Origin: Argyresthia goedartella
Lineage: Eukaryota > Arthropoda > Insecta > Lepidoptera > Argyresthiidae
Direction of reading: 5' to 3'
Length of the DNA: 64,000 bases
NCBI GenBank assembly: GCA_949825045.1
Contig: OX463808.1
Span: 24,055,674-24,119,673 of the forward strand
Every line of letters begins with the position of its first letter. Position 1 is the first letter of the stretch. Both the position numbers and the translations under genes were made by a program. Below the pieces are notes generated by a model. It searched no databases. It worked only from the letters and a program-made list of their open reading frames with translations, and was not told the DNA's origin. Positions 46,701-58,700 of the stretch are shown one piece after another.

Positions 46701-49700
46701 GAAAGCACATTTATTCAACTTATTATTAAGTATTATGTAATTCTAAACCCCCTTGTTATTTGTTAAATACATTTACTATCTATCCGTAACAGGGCTATCC
46801 TTTCAATCTCGAGTCAGTCTATACTGCACGGGGTTTCGGAGATAAAGTTGTTTGATGCATTTTAGTTTCCCATTTGTGTAATGGGATACTGACGCTAGTC
46901 TTGTGTCGGTCATGTACGAAGAACGAATAGGAAACGTTACTGTTCAATGAACGAAAAGAAACGTTACCCTACGCTAATCGGACATTCGGTCTATTAGGAC
47001 TATTAGGACATCGCTCCGAGAGAGCGGGGCGGCGGGCGGGAGGCATTGAGCCATGCCGACTCGCTCTCGCACACACAGACATGGCATTGACATCTTGACT
47101 AGAATGACAGCCTGTTTAAGTATGAATGGAAATCAAATATTATTTAACATTTTATTTCTGCTATGCGAACAGACACATAAAATTGTATAAATATGTTAAT
47201 ATTATCAGAGTATAATATTCCTCAAGTTTCTGCTCTACACGAATAGAAAGCTTAAACTAATAGCTCCATTTTTTATTCGATCCTACGTCATAAATAGTAC
47301 TAATAAAGCTGTTAGATCTTACTGGTACACTGACTGAAATGTCCTAGTACGGAGCGCTCTCTGATGTGATGACCGAGCAGGCATATTTTTTTATTCATAA
47401 GATCCAACGTCCTAATAGTACTAATAGAGCTGTTAGAGTGTACTAGTACACTGACTGAAAACTAGTACACGGAGCGCTCTCTCTAATGACCGAGCAGGCA
47501 CAAGACTAACTGACGCCCAATATCACAACAATAATCTACACCCAACCGATGAGCAAGCTAAGTAAAATTCATTCATCCATTCTCAAATTTTGACGACTAA
47601 GCCACCTAGGTCATATTTTACTTCGCATCTCTAATGGCATTTTAGCTTACATCATGATTAATAACCTAACTAATTATAGTATGGTTTAATCTGCAAACTG
47701 CATGAGAGCTCACTTGACATTCCCCATGACGTTGCCCATATTCATGTGCACGTTGAGTTTGGTGAAGTTGACGGCAAAGAGCACGAGCGTCTCCCACGCC
47801 GCATTGCCCGGGTTTGTCAAGTCTACGCTGCTTTCTGTAACAAAATGAACGTGTAACGTAAAGAAAGAAAGAAAGAAAGAAAGACATTTATTACACACAA
47901 AAAACACACCTTACAGTAGGACAAAACAAAAAAGTATAATAAACAAAACGAAACATCTAAAAACACAACTAATTGTAAACAATTATTGGCCAGGGTCACG
48001 GTGTGTTCTTGCTGTGCAAAAGGCACTAACTCAGCATTGTGCTGGGGGTGGAGGCCCTCAGCGCTGATTTTCAGTTAGTGCCAGGTAGTGACCGCACGTG
48101 CCACAATTGCCGTGTAGTGCGCGTACAATACTTACATAATATTACTTATATTTAAATAAACTATGATCGGTGTGTATATACAAGGCTGAGATAATATGTG
48201 CTGTGTGAATAAACTGATAAATAAATAAATAAATAAATAATACAATAAATTAATAATAACTTAAAAATGTGTGACATAACACAACTGCTTTTTCTGATGC
48301 GATTACGTCGTCGTCGTCAAGTTGAGTTGCGGCGAGTTGTTCAGACAGGCCAGGGAAGTTTCTGCTGTTCAAGCAAATATGCCTTGAGCTTTCGCCCAAA
48401 AGCATATCTACTGAAAGCTTCGTGGACTGGGGGAGGAATATCATTCCGCGTATTCCGCGTATTCCGCGCATTCACGTATGTATGTTTATCTACACACGTA
48501 TCATAAACCCTCTTTACTGCGTTCAAAAACCGCACGTTACGACGCCCTCCATTATGCAGCAGTCACATAAACTACTATTATATGTGCCAATGTGGAATTC
48601 TTCACAGTATTATGTTCTTTTTAACCATTTACACAAATTTCTTATATTATATATTATACACATTTCTTTTGGTTACCTTTGGATTTCTGAGGTCCAACAG
48701 TCTTTGCTTTCTCTCTCTGTGGCAACAACGGCGACACTGGTACAGTATTCGATGACCTGAAACAAACATTCCTCATACATTTTTTAGAATCTCAAATCTC
48801 TTTCGTGAGAATGCGCACAACTTTGCGTGTTAGAAAAGTTTCCAAAAAAAGCAGGTTCAACCAAGTCAATCAATTTGTTGTTTTGAAAAGTTACGCACGA
48901 CTCAGGGTGCAGCTGAGGGGTGTTACTTACACGACACTGAACCAAAAAAAAGAAAATAAAGATTTTTTCAGTGAAAACTTAAGTAAGTCACTTCTACTCG
49001 GCGCGCGGCGCACGCGGGCTTCGTGGACCGGCCGGGCGTGTCCGCGGGTTGCGGTTAGTTCTTAGTCACAAGCGATACAACTATCGACCCTGAGTCAAGC
49101 GACACATGTCTTGCCGGCAAGACATTTTCCCGTTATAGGTTTTGAATTTTATTACCAAGGCATGAGGTTCAAATCGCGATGCCTCAAAAAGGATTGGGTC
49201 GTTGAGAGGTTCACTAGTAAGACGAACAGTGTACTCACGAGCTCGCATCAGCCTGATGCGTGCTGCTGAGGTCGCCGAGGAACATTCTCCTCACGATCGT
49301 GCGTCGGTACCAAGCTTTAGGGAACGCCAGGATTTCGCTGAGTCGGCGCATGTCGTACTTGAACCAGGCCGAGCCGACGTCTACGATTGCTGTACAATTA
49401 CATATATAATGAGGTATTGTGCAAAAGGGCTTCAGTCTTAAATATTGCGCTAGACAATGCGATAGTAGCCGTTAGTAATATTCGTCACACAGAGCACTGA
49501 AAGCGCGTGCCGCTTGATGATTCAGTGCTCTGTGATTTGCTAATAGGCAATGCTATAACATTTCACCATGGCCGACCCAGTGGACATTTCTGGCCATCCC
49601 CACTGAGAGATTATAGTGGGGTTTGTGACATAAACAACTCGTCAAAATCTAATTACTTGATTACCTATCTGAATAAATACCTATTCAGATAGCTATTCAG

Positions 49701-52700
49701 ATCAAGTCATTCGATTTTGACTATATGAGATTGACTGAATAAGAGCAATGTTTTTATTTGAGGTTTGCTTAGGATAGATCGAGAGGTACCTTGAGTTTGA
49801 GAGCTGCGCCGATTCAACCTCACCTCGACTGAGAAATTCCTCGACTAGAGGCGCAATTTTCAACTTACAATACAAAAATCTCCTCATCGCTTAGAGTGGA
49901 GTCGAAAAGATTTCAAGAACACGTTTTAGAATGCTGGTGAAAGTCTGTGTACATAAACTTACTAGAGAACCGCACAGTCGCTTTCGACCGATCGCTGTTG
50001 GCGTGCACGCCGAGCTTCCTCGAGCGCGACAGGTGGAACTTCACAAACTCCACGTTGATGCTGAGCGAGTCCTTCCTCTCCGAGTCGGACAGGGGGGACC
50101 ACTGCGACGAGTTCACGTGGCTCTTCTTGCCGCCGTACGGGTGGAACATGTACACGGAGAAGTCTGCGAGGCAGCCCGTGACTGAGAGGCCGCCCATGGC
50201 GATTGCAGGCTCGGCTACGTCCCTGTGGGAATGAAGGGTTCGTTTTTAGGGTCCCGTCCCCGAAGTATGCCAAACGGGATCCTATTGCTAAGCCTCCACT
50301 GTTCGTCTGTCTATTCGTCAGTCAAGACACGTCTTTTTTGAGTTTTTTTGAGTCTGACTCACACACCGGTACCATCGCACAAGAGTACGACGGTAGACTC
50401 GCACTTGATTTTAACTTTGGTTTTAGCTTAGTTTAGACACTTAGTAGCCTAATCTTGTAGTTAGTTAGTCGGTGGTAACAGTAGAGGTAATAAATAACAC
50501 TGTCATAGACGAACGCCCAGCCAGCAGCTTCATTAATGGTGCAAACGAGACACCATGGTCTGTGAATTTCCAGCTTTACTCCTATTTAGTAAATATGTGT
50601 ATTCACAGTGAAAACATTAACCTCCTTCGGGTGTAGGTGGGTAAAAAGAACTGTGTTGACTAACGACGCAACTATCAACATTCTACTAATAACGACGGTA
50701 CAAAATGCGTAAATAACTGTACATTTAAAATTTTAAATGTCAACCCAAAAAATTAAACCTTAGGTCTAATTTTGTCTGACATATTTCGTTATTAAGCTGT
50801 AAACTTTCGAACCACCAAACCGATTTTAATAAAACATGCTAGGAATTATCGCAGAAAAGTCCATTTACCATTTAAAGAAAACCGCATTAAAATCCGTTCA
50901 CCTGTTTGAGCTCTAGACTATCACAGACAGAGTATCATACATACAAACACACACACACCCTCACACACAGCCAAACATTTAACACCTTTTTTGTTGACGG
51001 GGTTTAAGAACATGTAAGCCACTAACTGTATGGAGGCGCGCTTGGAGCTGGCCACAATCTGCAGCGAGGGCAGCTGCAGCAGACACTCGACCCGCGAGGC
51101 CGGCAGACAGCTGAACCGGAACGTCGAAGGTTGCATGTGGAAGTGCACGATCACGTCAACCGGAAACGACGCGTACACGTACTGGCCGTATGACGCGCCC
51201 TCGACAGAGCTGGGCCGGGCGGACGGGTCCGCCTCTGTGGACCATAAACTGTTTACTAAAAACTGTTACTAGTACAATAAGAATAGTAGGTTCACAAGGC
51301 CGTGTTCGAATGATAACCACCTACCTGCTCTTGCTCAAATGGCTAGGGTTGTGTAAAAACTTTTGAACCGCTAAACTGTTAATAAAAATATATACCTATA
51401 TTATGTTAGTACCTATATTCGTATGCCAATAAGTATTGCGGAATAGTGTTAGTGAATTTGTAGCAATTTATTTGTTGTATTTCTTTTGGTTCTTACGTTG
51501 TCGTTCTCGGGGTACACTGAAGAATGTTTAATCCTTATTCGTGTTATTGTTATTGAGGCAACCGAATTCCGCGCAATATTTTTTGGCCACCTTGAAAAAT
51601 AAACAATTGTGCGTCGTAACTACACGTGGCGTCTAGTGAGCGACGTGCGCGCCAGCCACAGTCGAAAGAAGACTGATGAGATGACCCTGCCCTGAACACG
51701 ACTATCCCACCGAAACTCGGCAATGTGTGCGTGTGGCGGTGTGTGCTTACGCGGAACGGAATGTCGCTGTGCGTGTGCTGTAACGGCCCATTTACATTTA
51801 CGTTACGGGACGCCATATTGCTATTAGTGTGACGTCACATAGTCTAGGGCAGGGTAGGCGAACCTTTATGCATCAACGTGCCATTTTTTCTAAAGAATGT
51901 TTAATGGGATCATTGACGTGCCTTCAAATAATTTTGACTTTCTGATTATTTGGAAAATAATAATAATAAATACTATCAAAACTCTTTATTAAATAAAGTA
52001 ATGAAAAAAGGTACATTTTGTAATGTTTTTATTAAACGCATAAATTAAATTACTGTAAAATTAGTGTGACTTCTGTTGCTGCAGGTAAGATGAAAAATAA
52101 TTTATGTTAGGGTTGCAAGATGTTACTTTTAGCAAAATGCATGCTGAACTAGATTCATCTGTCAAACGGTTTCAAACCGAGTTTTAATGTTAATCATTTC
52201 TGAAAATAATGACTCGCAGGCAAAGGTAGATGAAAACATTGTTAAAATAATATGAGCCAGCTTCTTCAAACAGTTAAATGTGTCTGGTAACGCATTCCAG
52301 CGTAGGATCACTCGCGTTCGATCGTCATAAAATACTTAACACATTTTTACACATGTTTTATGATCGGCGACGTGCTCAAAATATTGTCACGCGTGCCATT
52401 GGTTCGCCTACCCTGGTCTAGGTTCAACATCCCTACGCACCTGGCTGCGGCGCACTGAACGCCTTAGTCGGTATCGGCTCCAGGGTCTGCTCCAGGAACT
52501 CCAGTATATGTGGACTGATGATGGTCTCCTCGGGAATGCTCTGCAGAGTGATCCACGCGAAGAGCGACGCCTTCTTCGTCACCTTGCGCGGGTGCGCGGG
52601 CGCCGCGGGGGGGTGCAGGGTCTGCGGGGAAGCCACGTCTTCGGCGACCGTCTTAGACTCGTAGTGTACCTGATGGTGGGTGATTAATCAGATCGAAGGC

Positions 52701-55700
52701 GGACCAGCGGTAATTGAACAGGTTTGTTATGTATTGAACATTGAAATAGTACACTATTTATTTATCTTTGAGAATACATTTTGGGTCGATACTTTCTGTA
52801 ATTGAATATACTGATTCAGAAATCCGCACTACGCTTCGTCAAAACAAAGTATAAAACAAATTAATTAAACCAACAAACCACCCCCAGAATCACCCGCTCC
52901 AAATGTGCATTACATTGGCTGCGTCACCACGCTGCTCAGCGAACGAGACTCTCTGGACCAGGAAAGCCCCAGAGCGGTAGTCAAATTCTCGGTCCCTCAA
53001 GCGACGCCCAATGTCCCTGATAAAAGCCCTACCCTGCGATTTATTAATCGATCAGCTAATTCAAAGTTGTCAGACGATACATTAGCAAATAATTTAAGCA
53101 TTTTCCTACGTTATTCGGGTCCTATATTTAGGAAATTGCAGGAGTATGCGAAGGATAGGGCGATGTGGTCTAAGCATTCCCCAATACCTACTCAATGCAG
53201 TGATAAACCCCATAGGCTACATACTACCCCACCAAGCTAGTTAGACGCCTGTCAGACATCTCCGTCTCATGTAACAACTGTAATACAATACAGTACAATG
53301 TAATAATTTTTGTTTTCTTTTCCATAACAATATTTTACCAAAATGTCAACAGAATACGATCTAAAATAAATGATGTTTATTTAAGCCTATTGAATGAGGA
53401 CTACGACATAATTTGCTTAACGGAAACTAACTTTGATAGCGGCATTTTTACAAACGAGGTCATAGATGACAGATACGTGGTTTTTCGCAGGGACCGAGGG
53501 ACTTCCGCCTCTCTCAAACAGTCCGGTGGTGGCGTTTTACTAGCAATTAAAAAGCACTTCCATGTATCCAGGCATCATGATATGGAGAGCTCTCTTGAAG
53601 ACCTCTGGGTCACGGTGAAGACTAGCACGGCCGGACTCTCCCTAAATATTTGTCTTGTTTACCTCGCAAATTATCTCAAAATGGATGAATTCAGTAACTG
53701 GTTCGAAATATGCTCAAACAAACTACTCGCTGGAGTTGGAGACCATAAAACCAAAACAATCATTTTAGGCGACTTTAACCTCCCTAACCTGGAATGGACA
53801 CGCGACCCAGCCTCGTCCCACAGCATGCTTAACACAGGTCCACTCGAGTCTAAATCCGAGCTGCTTCTCAATCTGATGGCACTCGGTAGTTTAAGCCAGT
53901 GCAACCATGTGTGCAACGTTAACAACAGAATTTTGGATTTAATATTAACGGATTACCCAAACCTAACCCTGACCGATTGTGATGCCATATCTCGAGCCGA
54001 CAGGCATCATCCGGCAATCGTGGCCGAACTGCTGGATGTGCCCAGACCGCTAATCGCAAAGTCAAAAAAAACTCTTAATTACCGCAAATGCGACTTTGCT
54101 AAATGCATCCAAGCTCTAGACTCAATTAACTGGCCCGTATTGTTGGGTAATGCTGACGTCAATCTGGACCTGGAGGCTTTCTATTCTACCTTGAATGACA
54201 TAATAAAACAAAACACACCGCTTAAAAGAGTTGGTGACAATAGACATCCCCTTTGGTTTTCAGAACCCTTAAAAGCTTGCATAGAGGAAAAAAATAAAGT
54301 TCACAGACATTATAAAAAATATCAGAATCCCCGCGACTACGATGAGTTCCAAATGCTACGCACTAGATCCAAAAAAATAATCAAGGACTGCTACAAATCT
54401 TTCCTTAATAGCGTTGAGGACTCTCTTAGTGAAACGACTAAATTATTTTTCACTTTCGTTAAGACCAAAAGAGCTAATAACTCGATTCCGGAGACCATGT
54501 ATTTTGGTGAAAAATCTGCTCGTGGTGGGCAAGAAATATGTAACTTATTCTCCGATTACTTCGCATCAGTCTTTGAGAAGGACAACACCGGTGATGATGT
54601 GAGTGAGTGTGTCATCAGCGAATGCAATAACACCTTAGCTAATATGAAAATACCTCAGAACTCAGTCTATAAGAAGTTAGCCAGTGTAAACGTCAACAAG
54701 GGCGCTGGTCCCGATGGGATTCCCCCCTGCTTTATTAAACACTGTGCCGCAGCTCTATCCCTTCCGCTCACACAGATCTTCAATAAGTCATTCCGCACGG
54801 GGACCTATCCGAAAAGTTGGAAACTGGCGTACGTTGTGCCCATACACAAATCAGGAGATATTAACAACTGCGGCAATTACCGGCCTATTAGCATATTGTC
54901 GTGTCTTTCCAAGGTGTTCGAGTCTTTCATCTTCGACGCACTTCACAATCACGTCAATCCACAAATTGTACCTGAGCAGCACGGTTTTGTAAGGGGTAAA
55001 TCCACAGTGTCCAATCTGCTTGAATACACCAACTACATTTGTCAGGCTTTTAACGATCGCTGCCAAGTAGATTCAATTTATACTGACTTCCGGAAAGCCT
55101 TTGATAAAGTTAACCATCGCATCCTTTGTAACAAACTTTCCTCACACGGTGTACACGGTAATTTTCTTCGTTGGGTGGAATCTTACATTAGGAATCGTAG
55201 TCAGATCATAGCGCTGAAAGGACACTTGTCGAGGCTAACTGATATTTCTTCAGGTATTCCTCAAGGATCCCTATTAGGGCCTTTATTTTTCATCATTTTC
55301 ATAAACGATTTGGTGTCTAAACTTAAAAGCCCATGCTTATTGTACGCCGACGATCTCAAAATATTTACTCGTATCCGTACGCAACGCGACTGTACTGCCC
55401 TTCAGGAGGATCTGCGTAACCTGTCACATTGGTGTAAAGACAACCACATGATTCTGGCTGCAGACAAGTGCTTTGTGATAACAATGACTCGTAACCACAA
55501 CCCTGTCCAATTTAATTACACCTTAGATGATGTCGCATTGCAAAGAAAATCCGAAGCACTTGATCTGGGAGTTGTATTTGACGAGAAGCTAAGCTTCAAC
55601 CAGCATTGCTCCGCCCTCGTCAAGAAATGTAACCAGCTTCTTGGTTTTATCTTACGGGTCACCAAGTCGTTTAAAAATCCAGCAAGTATAATCTTACTGT

Positions 55701-58700
55701 ATAATACACTTGTCCGCTGTAGGTTGGAGTACGCGTCTGTCATATGGTCGCCAATGTACAAAGTCCATATCAACCATGTAGAGTCAGTCCAAAAGCGTTT
55801 TCTCCGTATGCTTTGCGCGCGTTTCGGGCTTCGTCGTTCACTAAGGTCTTACGAAAGTAGGTGTGAACAATTCTCGATAGAAACCCTTGAATCACGTCGC
55901 GGGCTTCAGGACCTGATCCACCTACACAAAATAATTAACGGCACCATTACAACTTCTATTCTCTCAGACATTAACTTCCGCGCACCCAGCAGATTAGTTA
56001 GAAAGCCACGTCCCTTCTTCATCCCGCCGTGCAAATCCAACATCAGCGCTAACAACCCTACTCTTCGTATGTGTCGCTACTTTAACGAGCTTTCTGCCAG
56101 CGAAGACGACGTCCCTGATATCTACCATGATTCGTTGCCTTGTTTTAAGTTTAAAATGCGTAATATCCTCAAATAATATTTTCTGTAAATTATTTTCTAT
56201 TTTCTGTAAATTGTTAAAATTCTGCAGATTTTTCTAAATGACTTTGAAATTGTTAATTTGTTGAAACTGTTTTATGTGTAATTTAATTTTGTTTAAATTG
56301 TTAATTTCTTCTTTAGTGTTCTTTGATTTATTGTATGTATAATTTTAATAAGGCACATACTCTTTTTTTATAACATGCTGTGTACACATATTTTTGGCTC
56401 TGAAGACAGCCTTTCACCCGTTGTCATGTCATATTTTAGTGTATTATCTTCAATGCTGTTTTGTGTACCAAAGATAATAAATAAATAAATAAATACAAAA
56501 CTTTCAAGGCGTGTATGACATGAGACAGAAGATATGACGACCTAACGGAAGACATGACCTTGCGTCATTTTGGTCCAACTTCTCAAAAGTAGATTAAGGA
56601 GAAGTGAAAGGAACAAATTTTTCAAAAACACTGAGTTTTCGTTCGATTTCGACTTAGCAGCCATAGTATGAAATAAATAAAATCACAAAATCTTGGTATG
56701 GGCTCCATCAATGTTGAGAAAATTGACCAACTATCTGTTGTGGATTTGGACCAGACTTCATACAAATGTGCCCATTGGCCATAGTCAATCATTGTCGCTC
56801 ACCTTGACATCCAAGCCCGGTACCCGGAACACAGTCAGGTCGAGATTGGCCTGCTGCCGCGTGTGCTGCTGCTTGCGACGCGCCGCGGTCGGTGACGCCG
56901 GCGCAGCCAGCTCGGCGAGCCCGCCAGACGCGGACCGACCCACGCGCATGCGCGCACCGCTGCAGTGCCGAATTAGGATTAATAGGAATACGAATGACTT
57001 TAGTCTCTCATTACCCCTCTTCCGGGAAAAAGGCGTGAACATATTTATATATATACATAAGATTTTGAAATGATCCTCAACTGAATTGGCTAATTACAAA
57101 AAAGTTGATGAATTACAAAAGCCTGTACAGATAATAACTGACAAATCATTTAAGAGCTAAATGGGAAAATTTGCACACACAAACAACCTCTCAAACTCAT
57201 ACACCATTATAAAGACAGACATAGTAAACTCAAAAAAATCGGGTAAAAATATTGGTGTTCAAAAAAGTAGATTGCTACACAAGGGACGTAAGTGGGCTAT
57301 TACAGAACAAGATCCAATCTGGCGCCCGTGCAAGCGCAGCATGGATCGATTACACCCGAGTGTACTTACAACCGAGGTAAGCATTCTAATTTACATAATT
57401 TTTGCGAGGTAAATAAAACGTTTATTGGTAAGACAAAATGTAATTATGGTTTTAAGCATAGAGTAGTAGATAATGATGATTTGTAAGTTTTAGAGAGTTG
57501 CCTGAAATACACAAGCAATACACTTTCTGACAAAGATTTTATTCCTTTTACTGCATACATTTATTGATATGTTCATAGGCTTTTAGGTATCGGTGTCTGG
57601 ATTTGTTCGGCGCTTGATTTTGGGTTCTCAGGCGGGAAAATTCTATTCGTAACTCGTTCGAAAAGGTTTTTTCTCGCAGCAGGAAATCCTACTTATTGAG
57701 CATGTATATATACACTTACTTCTTCATATCATCATCCCTAGTCGGCTCCTTAGTGTGCAGTACGCACTTCCCACTGTTAATGTGAACCTTCACGTCTAGC
57801 TCAAAATCGATGTTTGGCTCTGGTTGCTTCGCCTTCATCTTGCTCTCCGATGAGCTAGATGGCGCCTCCAGCGTCGGCCGGGATTCACTATGAAATACAA
57901 TGGGAAAGATTTATGAAAAATATTCAGGCTGATTGTTCAGACGTCAAAACTAAAAAAATTGAAAAAGCTAGTTTGAAAATGTAATCTGTGGCTTCCGTAT
58001 AAGAGTTGCCCGTTTACTTCCTTAGTTAGTTTTGACGCCGTGAATTCCACATAGTACCATCCAGCTAGATTCTGGAACAAAGGGATAAAGCAATTTCTTG
58101 TGTTATGAGCGCCTATTGAATCCCAAGCTCATCGAGGGAAAAGTAGACAATTCTCGAGTGACACCGAAGGATTCAAAGTTGTCGTAGACTAAAACGGATA
58201 GTCTCCACACTGACTCAATATTTTCTTAACGCGAATAGGACCCTCTTACACACTACACTATTTACGCGACCGAAGTCCCGCGTGATTACGCCTGCAATGC
58301 TATTTCAATTACTAGTTTTGGCGTACAAGCTAACTTCAGTGGGGCATATTCATCTATGTACTGTCCAAGTCAAGTTGGGACGGCACTATTTTAGTGATGT
58401 AGTCGATGCTGATAGTTACCTAAAAGGTGCACGACAAAATGTAGGTTGTTTATGATCACCTTTTTATTGTAACTAATATTTTATTTATCACGATCAAAAT
58501 CAAATGAACCTTCATCGCTAGAAACACTTAAGGAATCTTCATCACTGATTTTTCCAACTTCTATGATAAAATCATCCAACTATTTTTGTAATCTTATATT
58601 CAGATTATGCATTTCTAACCTTATCTTATCTACAATGATAGCAGCACGAGCAATTTCAGTCCGGGTCTTTATCTCAAATTCAGACTCCCATGCTTCCGTT

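Larger units (their letters stand above)
52900..56494 (+). mobile_element. CR1/Jockey-group LINE with intact EN-RT frame
   Basis: Plus-strand LINE, antisense to tweek, in the intron between exons 52441-52669 and 56803-56959. It contains a possible ORF1 3' end (52905-53240), an open EN-RT frame (53390-56176, open from about 53217), a 3' UTR of about 300 bases and an (AAAT)n tail at about 56478-56494. It is probably 5'-truncated, because only about 110 codons precede ORF2. Confidence 0.85.

Noticed and set aside
50921..51178. ORF extending past the tweek exon at 51027
   Set aside because: The extension reads through the GTTAGT donor into intron; phase with the next exon requires splicing at 51027.
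57161..57412. Plus-strand 83-codon ORF
   Set aside because: Lysine-rich AT-driven composition with no recognised motif; probably fortuitous.
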